Positions 35,724 through 47,335 of a stretch of DNA of 64,000 nt are shown here, in pieces; position 1 is the stretch's first letter, and the number at the start of each line of letters is the position of its first letter. Source of the DNA: Mytilisepta virgata (Eukaryota > Mollusca > Bivalvia > Mytilida > Mytilidae); NCBI GenBank assembly GCA_028015205.1, contig JAPWFG010000069.1:1-64000 (forward strand), in the 5' to 3' direction. The notes under the pieces were generated by a model. That model did no database searches. It saw only the letters and a list, made by a program, of their open reading frames with translations, and had not been told where the DNA came from. The position numbers were made by a program, and so were the translations under genes.

Positions 35724-37191
35724 GGTGATTATATACTGTTTCGCTACCCTTGCTCCCCGCCCACCTCGGAGCAGCACCTAAATGATGTATGCTTGCCGCT
35801 TTTGCGACAAGCACTAGGGTTACAAGGATAGGATACTCGCATAGAGCACTTCTTTTCGGATGCAAGCTTCGTGCCGGGGGTTACCCGGCGAAACAACCAT
35901 CCAAAGTAACATCTACACGACTGACCCATAAGCCACCGCCTTCTTGAACGCAACGTATATAAATGGTACTAGTGTTGTATATTTTTAAAACAGGTGAAGT
36001 TCAAGGGCTTGGCGTGACCAGCCGATTGATCAGGACCGGGCATATCCGACCGCCCGTTTAAGATAAAGTAAGGGCCAAAGTGGCGTGTTTCAGCCACCAG
36101 GATCCGTCCTCTATCCTTACGGGTATCTACACACGGCAAACATGTGGCCTCATTAAGCCGAGGAAGCCTTGTCCCATGAGCCACCTCCTTCTCTACGCTT
36201 CCATCAGTGGTTACCATCCAAGACCCCAGAACCCAAACATCAACCTACAACGATACATGCAAACCAAACCCAACCCACCCATTGCATCTCGGTATCATTG
36301 AGGGTTCATGTGGGTCATCCACGAGAAAACAGCAGAGGGCTAGACATGACCAGTTTTTGGTTGAACCGGGACCATCCAGTCACTTTTAAGCAGGGTGTAC
36401 ATTAAATTGAAGATAATAAAATAAACCCAAATCCAAACAAAAGGAGAACTTACAAATTGAAAAAGTGGTAAATAAATGCAATAAAGTATATCCGAGAAGA
36501 TAGTAGAAAAATAATAAACAAATAACCGAAATAAATAATAATTTTGAGCCTGTTGAATTTTGTGACTCTTAAGCCTACACCAATCCATAAATGAGTAATT
36601 TGGAATTTGAAACATATTTTGCAGGGGAAAAAATATTATATAGTGATGTAAAGGAATGGTGTGATCAGCCGATTGACCGAATCGCGAGCCTTTAGCGAGC
36701 GTGTTAAAATCTATAAATGTAACTATTGAGGGTGGAGAAATTCCATAATTCACGAGTAAATTGAAGGAGAATCTGTTTCTCCTATGAGTTTCGACAAAAA
36801 CCTCAAGAAAATGTCGTTGCTATGTTGTTTGTTTACATAGACGTCATTTCGGTTGATTGATTGATTGATTATTGTTTAACGCCGTGTGGGCGATATTTAA
36901 GCCATATCACGGCGAGAACTAATTAAATTAAGTATGATTAAAACAAATACTATCTAAAACGAATGAACTATTTACAAATAATATTTAAGGAGAAAATAAA
37001 ACAATAAAACAATACAAGAATCTCAAAAATCAAAAATTATATCACAATACAAGAATCTCAAAAATCAAAAATTATATCACAGACGAATTTTGGAAAATAA
37101 TATCACAGATACGCTATTAAATAAATTAACATCAATCAAAAAATATAAACAAAATTAAATTTATTGGGCTCTATTCAATAATGCAGTCAGA

Positions 37192-40100
37192 CTATATTCT
37201 TGAATACAGTCCAACATCTTTCAAATACTGTAAAAGACGGTTGCCAGCAACCTTTGTAAACAACTCTTTCATATTGTTGACTGTGTAGTACCGACAAATA
37301 ATGTCGGACTTATCTACACAGTCAATTAAAAGATGTTTAATACTATGTCGACATTGGCAGGGTATACACTCAGGAGGCGGCTCATTCTCTAAAATAAAAG
37401 AATGAGTCGTCCTGGTGTGGCCAATGCGACATCTAGTTAAAACAACTTGATCTCGTCGGCATTTTCCGAAAAAACAGACATTCTTGTCTGCCACAGACGT
37501 AAAACATATTTATAAATCAAAGGTTTAAAATCAGTATAAGGCACTGACATATTAGTAACTGGGTCATCTAAAGCATCCTTCGCTATACTATCTACGACTG
37601 TGTTTCCTCGGATACCAATATGACTTGGTATCCAGATAAAAACTATTTCTTTGCCCATTTGGACAAGTCTTTTATAGAACTCAATAATATGGGCAATTAA
37701 AGGGTTTTTATATTTCTGACCTTCTATGGCCAATAAACATGAAAGAGAATCTGATCAAATAAGAAATTTAAGTTTTTCAGACGTTCTGACAAATTTTAAA
37801 GCCAGAATGATGAATCTAGCTTCAGCAGTGAATATTGAACTGGAAGATGGAAGGCGGAGAGTTGCTGCCTGCTGTCCGTGGACTGCTGCAGCAGCTACTT
37901 TGTCTCCGTCCTTAGATCCATCAGTGTAAATAGAGTCATGAAAATCAAAATTTGATTTTATTTCACCAAAATGTTGCTGAATAAGAATAGGGTTTATTTC
38001 GGACTTTTTATGTTTTCTTAGGTCAAAAATAAACATAGGTTTGGGTAAAAGTCAAGGTGGTGATTGAGGTATATTAATGGGGGCAATTTCATCAAGGTTG
38101 ATGTTAGAACCAGAAATATGTGGTTTCATCCGGATACCAAACGGAGGAATTTTATTTTCATGTTGTTAAAATATGTCCTCATAGAGAGGTTTGAAAACAC
38201 AGTCGTAGGCAGGATTTGAAGGATATGCTTTTAGCTTGGTTAAGTATTGTAAACCAAGTTTTATCCGACGATTATAAAGAGACGGTTCGTTCGCTTGTAC
38301 ATATAAACTCTCCACAGGAGACGTTCTGAACGCCCCCAAGGCCAAACGTAGGCCTTGGTGGTGAACAGTATCTAACATTTGTATGTAGGATTTGCGAGCA
38401 GATCCATATATAATTGATCCATAATCAAGTTTTGATCGTATAAGTGATCGATATAAAGTTAACAATATGTTTTTATCAGCACCCCAGTTAGTGCTGGAAA
38501 CAACTTTTAAAATATCCAATGCTTTCAAGCATTTAGCTTTAAGCATTTTGATATGGGGTAGAAAGGTAAGTTTATTGTCAAACAGAATACCTAGAAATTT
38601 TGTTTCTTTGACGACTTTAATCGGAGAATTATAAAGTTTTAGTTCGGGGTCCAAATGCAGTTTTCGTTTATTGCAAAAATGCATACATACTGTTTTGGAG
38701 TTGGAAAATTTAAAACCATTTTCCATAGCCCATTTTTCAATTTTATTCAATGATAATTGTAGTTGTCTTTCTATGTTGTTCATATTTTTACCTCTATAGC
38801 ATATAAGAAAATCATCAACATAAAGCGAGCCTTCAACATTCGTTTGTAATGTTTTAGCCAAACTATTTATTTTAATACTGAATAGAGTAACAGAGAGGAT
38901 ATTCCCCTGAGGGACACCCATCTCTTGTTCAAAAGGGTCAGACATTGTTGTATTAACCTTGACTCTAAACTGTCTGTCTGACAAGAAGTAATCAATAAAT
39001 GAGGGTAATCTACCTTTCAACCCCATATCATTTAAGTCTTTTAAAATTCCATATTTCCAAGTGGTGTCGTATGCTTTTTCTAGGTCGAAAAAGACCGACA
39101 CCACGTGTTCACCTTTAGCAAACCCGTTGCGTATGAAAGACTCAAAGCGAACAAGATGATCTAACGTGCTTCTGCCCTGCCGGAACCCACACTGTATATT
39201 GGACAGGAGACCATTGGTCTCAAGGAACCAGACAAGGCGGTCGTTGATCATCCGTTCCATAGTCTTGCATACGCAACTTGTGAGGGCAATTGGCCGATAA
39301 TTCGACGATTCAAAATGATCCTTCCCAGGTTTTGGAATAGGGACAACTGTGGCCAGCTTCCACAAAGAGGGCAAGTCACCAGTTTCCCAAATGTTATTAA
39401 GTATATCCAAAAGTGTCTGTAATGATGTACCAGGAAGATGTTTAAGAAGTTTATAATGTATGTCATCAGGGCCACAAGCTGTATCATGAGCTTTTGCCAA
39501 AGAATTGTTTAGTTCATCCATAGAGAAAGGGCGGTTGTAATCTTCTGAATTATTCGATCTAAAGTTAAGTTTGGTTTTTTCCGTTCGGTTTTTAATACGT
39601 TGAAATTCCTGAGAGTAATTTGTAGAAGAATTTTTTGAAAAGGTTTCTCCAAGTTTTTGGGAGATATCATTTTCTGACGTTAAAAGAGTCTGACCATCTT
39701 TCAGATGATGAAGATTGGCTTTCTTGTTTTTTCCATTAATTTTTTGTATAAAATTCCAAACTTTGTTCATAGGAGTATGAGAGTTTTTTTTTGAGACAAA
39801 ATTTTGCCAACACTTTCGTCTCTTTTGTTTAAATGTTCGGCGTGCTTTCGCACGGAATATTCGGAAATTACTTAAATTATCCTGGGTTGGATGTAGATTG
39901 AATCGTCGTTCGGCCTTCTTCCTGTTTTTCTTCACTTCCTCACAATTATCATCAAACCACGGTTTGCTGGGTTGTTTTGGACTTGTCGAGGTTTTAGGAA
40001 TGGTTCTCTCGGCTATCGATACCAACCTTTCGTTGAATTTAAGGACTGGATCACTAACATTATCGAACTCACCTGTTTTAAGTTCATCTCGACAGAGTTG

Positions 40101-40810
40101 CTCGAACAAAGGCCAGTTGGCTTTGTCAAATTTCCAGCGAGCAACTCTCTCGGATGAAGTAGGAAACATATCTTCAAGTATAATTGGAAAGTGGTCACTT
40201 CCACATAAATCATCATGGACGTGCCATGAGTAGTCCAGCAATAACGAAGGGTCACAGATTGTTAAATCAATAGCCGAGTAACAACCATTCCCGGATGAAG
40301 GTAAGTATCAGAACCATCGTTGAATACACACAATCCTTCCTGATTTAGTAAATCTTCCATTTTCTTGCCTTTATCATTTTGCAAATGGTTACCCCAAATG
40401 GGGTTGTGAGCATTAAAATCTCCCAGCAGGAGAAAAGGAGTTGGGAACTGACTGATTAAAGATCTGAGTTCTTGAGAATCGAAGGCAGAATTTGGAGGAA
40501 TATATATTGAACATATGGTAACAGTTTTTCCAAGAGAAGCTCGGACAGCGACGGCTTGCAGATTTGTTGTTAAATTAACTTGACTGTGAATGATGTTATT
40601 TCTAACAAGGATCGAAGAGCCGCCTGTGGCTCTTTCGTCCTTTCCAACACAAGTACTGTATAGAGTATAGTTTACATTTATAGAATCGTTTTCTTTTAAG
40701 TGAGTTTCCTGAAGACAAAAGGCAACAGGAAGGAATGTTTGTACTAGCAACGATAGCTCAATAAGGTTAGTTTTTAAACCCCGACAATTCCATTGAATTA
40801 TGTTACTCAT
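37192..40810 (-). pseudogene. LINE copy B ORF2, broken
   Basis: ATG 40810 overlaps the ORF1 stop as ATGA. The endonuclease N-terminus (40810-40290) is followed by a frameshift near 40285. The frame then stays open through the rest of the endonuclease and the RT (40241-38166: 'FDLEKAYD', 'YVDDFLICYRG') until a TAA where copy C has a Gln codon at about 38168. RNase H lies in shifted pieces (38036-37755, 37733-37437), and about 70 bp is missing near 37490. The CCHC tail at 37390-37320 ends at 37192. Close in sequence to copy C, so the decay is recent but real. Confidence 0.9.
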
Positions 40811-42369
40811 TTTCTGGGCGGACGAATAGGAGAAAATTTGGAACTATGCCCCGCCTGTGGGGAAGAGCTCCTATTCCTCCGCACAGAGACATCTGAAATG
40901 GGGTCACCCCAGACTGATTCAGAATAATCATCTGGGGTTACTTCCATGTGGCTGTCATCATCACAATATTCTGATGACAGCGTCTGAAACTTTACTAAGT
41001 GTTTTTCAGCTTTTTTTAAGCGGCCAGTGTTCTGCTTGAATTTTTCAGCTGAAGACGAACGTTTACTTTGTTGTTGTGATGACGAAGACTGTTTGTTTGA
41101 CTTTTTAGGTGAAGACTGTTTATTGGAAGACTTCTGAGACGACGACTGTTTATTAGAGGAAGTTGAAGGCTGTTGTGTTGAGGATTGAGATTTTGCATTT
41201 GAAGCAGCATTCGCAGATTTGTTAGAGGTTGTTTCGAGTTTTCTCCCGAGCTCTTCGCGCATCTTTTTCTGAACGTGCGAGTTGAGGTGTATGTCAGCCA
41301 TCTCAGAATGGTTGAATGTAAGAGATGAAGCTTCTGTTTGCGAAGAGCTGGTGGATTGCAATGTAGTTTTAGAACTTGATTTGGATGAAGTTAAGGTAGA
41401 CATAAGGATTGGAAGTTCATTGCCGTGCGGCCATGTAAATACTGTTTGAACACTCTGTGTTCTGGAGGTTGTAGGACCTTTAACTTTGTCAGCGTAGGAA
41501 GTATTTGGAGTTGTATTATCAGAGATGGAGAACATTTTGCGAGCTTCTTGATAACTCAGATTTTTATCAACTTTGATTTTTTGGATTTCAAGCTCCTTTT
41601 TGTAAACGTCACAAGTTCTGGAATTGGCCATGTGATTACCACCACAGTTTGTACATTTTGTTTCCCCTTCACATTCAAAACTGGAATGTCCCTCAACAGA
41701 ACACTTGACACAGCTTTCTGTTCCCCTACAAGAACTCTTCCCGTGTCCAAACTTTTGAAATTTGAAACAACGGGTCGGGTTAGGAACGAAAGGGTCAACT
41801 CGTATTCTGTAAGGTCCTATGTATATATGATCGGGGGTTTTCGGAAGTTCAAATTGTAAAAGATATGTATTCAGTTTAATCATTGTGTTTTCAGATCTTT
41901 TTGTGAAGCGCTTAACTTTTGATACGTGTTGAGATTTCAGTTCGTCGCAAATTTCTTCTTCTGACATTTCAATTAGATCACGGTCTCGATCTCTGATAAT
42001 ACCTTGACAATAGTTTAGAGTTCTGTGTGGAATCGTAGAGACAGCAAGGTCCATAATTGTCGTCACAGACAAAAGATTTTTGGACTGCTGCTGTCTCGTG
42101 CATTCAACGAGCAGACATCCACTTTTCATTTTTGTTACTTTTTTTACGGTACCGGCGACTGATTGGATTTTTTTCTGTATAATGAAGGGGGACAATTTAG
42201 TTAAAGGCATTTCTTTGTTCGTACTGCTCAAGACAATGAATTTAGGGAAAATGTCTGAATTTGTGTTTAAAATTTTATTTGGAATTTCTTCGTCATCACG
42301 TGAATCCTGTTGTAATTTTCTTTTATTTATTGTACTGGTTGGTTTTGGGTTTTCGTTTTGAAGTACCAT
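40807..42369 (-). CDS. LINE copy B ORF1 (RNA-binding zinc-knuckle protein)
   Basis: An open frame of 520 codons from ATG 42369. In LINE elements this protein coats the transcript to form the RNP. Three zinc knuckles are expected, but the first reads 'RCFKFQKFGHGKSSC': the second Cys is Phe, so that knuckle is probably lost. The other two ('CVKCSVEGHSSFEC', 'CTNCGGNHMANSRTC') are intact. A Ser/Gln/Lys-rich C-terminal region follows. The frame is open upstream of 42369, but copies do not conserve it, so this ATG was chosen by alignment with copies A and C. Confidence 0.85.
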   Translation of the reverse strand: MVLQNENPKPTSTINKRKLQQDSRDDEEIPNKILNTNSDIFPKFIVLSSTNKEMPLTKLSPFIIQKKIQSVAGTVKKVTKMKSGCLLVECTRQQQSKNLLSVTTIMDLAVSTIPHRTLNYCQGIIRDRDRDLIEMSEEEICDELKSQHVSKVKRFTKRSENTMIKLNTYLLQFELPKTPDHIYIGPYRIRVDPFVPNPTRCFKFQKFGHGKSSCRGTESCVKCSVEGHSSFECEGETKCTNCGGNHMANSRTCDVYKKELEIQKIKVDKNLSYQEARKMFSISDNTTPNTSYADKVKGPTTSRTQSVQTVFTWPHGNELPILMSTLTSSKSSSKTTLQSTSSSQTEASSLTFNHSEMADIHLNSHVQKKMREELGRKLETTSNKSANAASNAKSQSSTQQPSTSSNKQSSSQKSSNKQSSPKKSNKQSSSSQQQSKRSSSAEKFKQNTGRLKKAEKHLVKFQTLSSEYCDDDSHMEVTPDDYSESVWGDPISDVSVRRNRSSSPQAGHSSKFSPIRPPRK

Positions 42370-43589
42370 GGTTAATGTATATGTTTCGCTGCCCTTGCTC
42401 CCCGCCCACCTCGGAGCAGCACCAAAACGATGTATGCCTGCCGCATATGTGACAGACACTAGGGCTACAAGGACAGGATACTTGAATAGAGTACTTTTCA
42501 ACAGGCGCATGCCTCGTGCCAGGGGTTACCTGGCGATTCAACCGCCTAAAGTTTCATCTACTCGATTGACCCATGAGCCACCGCCTTCTTGAACCAAACT
42601 ATATTAATGGTACTAGTGTTGTACATTTTGGAAACAGGTCAAGTTCAAGGGCTTGGCGTGACCAGCCGATTGATCAGGACCCGGCCCATCCGACCGCCCG
42701 TTTTAGATAAAGGGCCAAAGTGGCGTGTTTCAACCACCAGAATCCCGTCCTCTATCCTTACGGGTATCCACACACGGCAAACATGTGGCCTCATTAAGCC
42801 GAGGAAGCCTTGCCCCACCAGCCACCGCCTTCTCTGTGCCTCCGTCAGTGTTATCATCCAAGACCCCAGAACCCAAACATCAACCTACATCGGTACATGC
42901 ATACCACCCATCCCATCCCATTGTACCTCGGTTTCATTAAGGGTTCCTTTGGGTCTCTTCAGATAAGCACGAGAAAACACAGAGGGCAAGACATGACCAT
43001 TAAATGGCTGGACCGGGACCATCGAGCCATTTTTGGAACCGGGTGAACAAAGAATTAAATTTTGCCAAAATAAAGGTCCAAACAAAGTATGTAACACAAA
43101 TAATTGAACGGGCGAAAACATCGTGAATAATATTTTGAATAAAGAAATGGTAAATACTATTCTTTGGAATTACATATTCAGAAATAATAAATAAAAAACA
43201 ACAACAATAACAAAATGCAATGCCAAATTGAAAAGTAAATAATTAAACCTGCTGAATTTTGTGACCCATAAGCCAACACCAATCCCATATATCAGCAATT
43301 TAGAATTTAGATAACTCATTTTAGAAAAAGTAAAAACATAAATAAATAATTGTAAGGTGATTGGTGTGACAAGCCGATTGACCGAATCGGGTCCATCCGG
43401 CCTCCCGTCTAGGTAAAGATTGTGCCCCAGATGGTGATCGGAACCGTTTTTCCGGCCATCCAGGAACACTCCCTATTACCGACACGGGTTTGCGACACAC
43501 GGCAAACATGTCGCCTCTTTAGGGGCCTCTTACGCCAAGCCGAGGAGATGTAGGCCTATTCTATTGTGTCCCCGGGACCCACACGGGGG
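42370..43589 (-). other. LINE copy B 5' UTR with diverged internal repeat
   Basis: About 1.2 kb shared with copy C (58965-60163) and partly copy A. Two related blocks occur about 700 bp apart: 'ggcgtgaccagccgattg' near 42655 and 'ggtgtgacaagccgattg' near 43366. Each is followed by '...catccg' and 'acacggcaaacatgt' segments. It presumably carries the internal promoter. ORFs in it are not conserved between copies. Confidence 0.7.
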
Positions 43590-43599
43590 GTCATTTCGG

Positions 43600-44520
43600 G
43601 ACTTCCATAGTTTATCGTTCCAATAACTGTAGAAAAAAACGGCAGTAATTCCCAAGTAGAAATTTAATCACCGGGAAGTGATTAAAAATATTATGTATCT
43701 TTATACCACCGATTAAACACGTCAAGAATAGGAGAAAATACCAGTAACTCTCTGCAGTTAACAAATTAAGATCGATGTCGGCGTGACTTTGGTTAACCCG
43801 ACAAATATTAGTGATTTGTTTTGGCCTGTAAGACAAGCAGGACTGAGTCCACAAGTATCACAGTCGGGACTTGTAGTGTTTATTGTCTTATTGCATAGCC
43901 CGATACAACCGATTGTTATTTATGTGATAATATATTGATAGATATGAAATTATAATGTTAAAAATGTTATTTCTTGATTAAAATGTAGTAAGGGTACAGG
44001 ACATACCCGCGCATAAAGCGCTATTTATATTACTACAAACATAAGTACACCTGTACTCCCTAAGCTCGTGTTTGATTTGGTAGTTACACTGTACGTGTTG
44101 TGTGGTATAAGAAGTAATTACCAATAGTAGTAATTCAAGTAAGGTGTGTTTGATTGAACGGTTGTTTAGTGTAAAGTAACTACACTATATTAAACTGTGG
44201 TGGATACTAAGTCATGCTTGCTATGTATTGTACATTATGATGTTTATACATATTGTTGTATTTATCAAAATAATAGAAATGGTCTTAAAATACTCTGAAA
44301 ATATTTGAAATTCAACAGCGAGAGAGGCAATCCTCATTCACCGTTGTTTTGAAAGTATTTTGGTTGGGTTTTGTACTAATAGGAGGATGCGTTCATATAT
44401 GGTTGGAATTATACTTGTGTTTATGAAATATTGTTTTGTGGTAGAATTTTTATATATAAAGCAAAGTAAATGGAACATATTTTATTTAATTCAACAGTAA
44501 TCGAAGCAATCCTCATCCAC
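43600..44520. other. Non-coding DNA
   Basis: No gene or clear repeat seen between LINE B and the element fragment that follows. This is the right flank of the LINE B insertion. Confidence 0.45.
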
Positions 44521-45072
44521 AATGCCTCTGCATGGTGGACCCTAGGTCCCCGGGGGTATTCAACAACCCAGTCGTTAGACTTGTCTGACATGATTATTCA
44601 GTGATTTTATACAGAAATTACAAGTATTTAGCAAAATTCAAAAATAATAGAAATACTAAGGGTTCATTCCTTGTATTGTGACGTAAACTCCTTATTCACT
44701 TATGAATTTGTACCAATTTTTTTGTGCCATATTGTTGCTTACTAACTGTAGAAGCACAATAAGTTTTTGGAATTCCACATTTTTAAAAGAGGGCCTGGGA
44801 GGGACCAAAAGGTCAAAATTGTACAAAGAGCCTTGTGACGTGAACTCTTTCATTTTTTAATTTAAATTATTTTTATTGCTGCCATATTGTTGCGTACCAA
44901 CTGTAGATGCACAATAAGGTTTTGGAATTCCAATTTGTTTAAAAGGGGGAGTTGGGAGGGACCAAAAAGGGCCAAAACAGAAAAAAGCCTTATTACTAAA
45001 ATAACTATGTCATACTGTTGCCTGCTAAGTGCAGATGCGGATAACGTTTTAGAATTCCAAATTTATAAAAGA
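44521..45072 (+). mobile_element. Second, partial copy of the 27369-29695 element family
   Basis: 44521-44676 matches 29010-29180 ('ggtggaccctaggtcccc', 'tagcaaaattcaaaaataat'). It is joined directly to 'gtgacgtaaactccttattc', which matches 27455 onward with the 'gttgcttactaactgtag' repeats. The order of the two parts differs from the first copy. Ends abruptly at 45072 at the edge of the duplicated segment. Confidence 0.75.
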
Positions 45073-45830
45073 TGAGTGCTTAAAACAGTTGCACTAATTT
45101 TTATCTTACAAACCGACTAATTTTTTTTTTATATCCTGTAAAAGTAAAATATCATGTTATTCTAAAATACTTACCCGACATGTGTAACAAAATTTCTATT
45201 CCAGGTTATGTACGGGAATCCATACACAAAAGTTCAAAGAAAGTGCAAATGAACCAATCTCCGTCGCAGAGGAAGACGTTAAAGACAACACAGTGTTCTA
45301 TACAATTTCATGCCGGGATTTTCTAGAATTTGAGTGCCCTTTTTTGTGGTGCCCCGGTGCTTTGCCGGGGGAATGTTCTTTGTAAGCCAAACTCTTTCAA
45401 TTTCAACCGGCCTCGAGATCTCAGGAGGTGAAATTTTCTCTTTCCGTGTCATCATGTCAGTTTTCTAGTCCAGCATGTTCTATAAATGTTTGTCCTTTTT
45501 GATGATAAATGTTAGGGAAACTCATAATTTGGCTGGCTGAGATTCTCAGTAGGACTAGGGACAGGCTTTGTACCTGTTTTTAAGGTTAATTAAGGACTTG
45601 ATACGTACCGATAAGTTTTAAGATTTCTACATAGTTAACATTCCTTGTAACACCCATCCTTTTTGAAATACAGGAAGAAGAGGAGTGGGAAATAGATGGA
45701 GTATTCCGAGGTGCCGTCATGCCGCCCACCACAACTTACGCACGACTCAAGCGGAGAGACAAATATCGAAAATGATGCCCTGCGTGCATGGGAAGCTGTG
45801 GCCAACACAAGGTGAGTAACACTTTGCAGA
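45073..45830 (+). repeat. Duplicated segment, copy 1
   Basis: 45073-45673 is nearly the same as 51148-51756 ('gatgagtgcttaaaacagtt' onward). 45672-45815 matches 53240-53385. Here the two parts are joined at 'ttttgaaatacagg', while in copy 2 they are 1.48 kb apart. It ends in a segment with an exon-like reading frame. Confidence 0.88.
45672..45819 (+). pseudogene. Exon-like segment, copy 1 (unidentified protein)
   Basis: Reads 'QEEEEWEIDGVFRGAVMPP' and 'TTTYARLKRRDKYRK', then TGA where copy 2 has TGG (Trp), then '.CPACMGSCGQHK' in the same frame. A good splice donor (aag|gtgagt) follows at about 45813. The 5' end of the exon seen in copy 2 is missing because of the junction at 45673. The protein family is not recognised. 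The charged, then Cys-rich, composition is real sequence, but the function is unknown. Confidence 0.5.
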
Positions 45831-47327
45831 AAGTTCCATGTAAAATAATGTTACATTCAAGCAATTTAAGAGTTCCAATAAAAAAAATTAAAGAAATCCT
45901 AATAGGGTAACAAAAACGGTATGGGAAAATAAAATAGGACCAGTTAACAAACTCAATCAACAAGATACAAAATCTAAACACGACAATCAAAAATATTTTA
46001 ATATGGACCATTAAAAACCAAGGTAGACTCAAATGGTCGAAAAGAATAATACCTCTCGACACGAAGCACAAAAAAGATAGAATATGTTGAATTAGTTTTC
46101 AGTACGTATTAATACATTGTACACATGTGCAATGTACGACTGTAATTACTTGTCCATGCGTTGACATTTTTCCGTCATATTAAATTCTTTCCATGCTTAG
46201 CAATCAGTTCTGCATCAGATTATTTTAATACTTGTTTGAAACTGTACGTGTATGAGTTCGACTTAATCTAGGATTTGAGGGCACGTACATTTTTTCATTC
46301 TCAGTTTTGCGCTGCGAGCAAATACAATGTAGCTAACAAGTGCATAGTTTATATAATATTGGAATTCTTGGAACATATCTATAATACTAAATTTACGATT
46401 TAGCCGAATAGGCGGCAAAACGCGTGGTTCAAAATAAACGATGTATGGTTCAGATTATAAATGTTATTATCGGATTTGACAATCTGCATTTATAAATTTC
46501 AACTGCAGTTTTGTTTATGTGCAAATGGAATTTGTATGCACTTTTCCTATATGAATTCTCCCAACATATCCCTTAGAAGGTTCTCGACTGCATCATTTTA
46601 ACACATTCATTTAAATAAACAAGTATGCACATATTTTAAATGTATTTCTGTTTGAAATTACGGAAGAAGAAAAAACTAATTAAAAACATTCTCCTTCGAA
46701 TGTGATGTTTCCGCTTCATGTATTCAGGATTGTTTTTCTACAATAACGCAATTTCTCCTAACTGTAAAGGCTATGAACTTTCAAGATTATATGAAGAAGT
46801 AAGGTAAAGTTCAGAGGAATTCCTTAACTTAGTTGTTTTTTTTTTGGATTGCTCGGATGTTTACATTGCACAAAGTGATTAAGCCAACAATTATCTATTT
46901 TTACATTATTTGTCATGTGACCTGTCTAAATATATCTCTACCATACAATTCCCTGTAAGCCCTAGATAAAACTATTTTTAACAAATGGTCATCTTTATCA
47001 TTAATGACGAAATTTATCTCGGACATCTTTGATAAATATAAACGTGGACAGCACACGCATCCACACACTAAAATGCTTTTATCGTCTGATTATTGGATAT
47101 ATTTGTAAAATTAAGCATCGCATGCCCTGCCCATGATGACAATGGAACAATTATTTTCCAAACATATGCTCTACCTAACTCATGGCATATTTTGAAAAAT
47201 TCATCCGTCACTAAGGAAGTGGTTACATCTACAATTTCATTTTCATATTTATTCTGAAGGAAAAATGTAATGCATTATGAAATGTGTATTTAATGAAAGC
47301 TTTTCATCAAGTTCCAGTTCAGAATTG
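45831..47327. other. Non-coding DNA
   Basis: Right flank of the duplicated segment, then unique-looking AT-rich sequence. Minus ORF 45736-46071 has no domain signature. Confidence 0.45.
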
Positions 47328-47335
47328 TAAAAATA

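Larger units (their letters stand above)
29843..36692 (-). mobile_element. LINE copy A (I/Nimb-like), broken and 5'-truncated
   Basis: Minus-strand element: 3' tail 'ttgattgattgattg' with 'taacgccgagctggc' at 29843-29880, ORF2 remains to 33065, ORF1 remains, then 5' UTR (35724-36692). The 5' UTR matches copies B and C and stops inside the second 5'-UTR repeat at about 36692. A separate element (34474-35648) splits ORF1. No target duplication was found, consistent with 5' truncation or rearrangement. Confidence 0.88.
36853..43589 (-). mobile_element. LINE copy B, full length, 10-bp target duplication
   Basis: 6737 bp flanked by 'gtcatttcgg' at 36843-36852 and 43590-43599. The 5' end (43589, minus sense CCCCCGTGTGGG) is the same as in copy C, so the family's 5' boundary is fixed by two independent insertions. 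The (CAAT)n-type tail starts at 36853. 5' UTR 42370-43589, ORF1 intact, ORF2 broken. Confidence 0.93.
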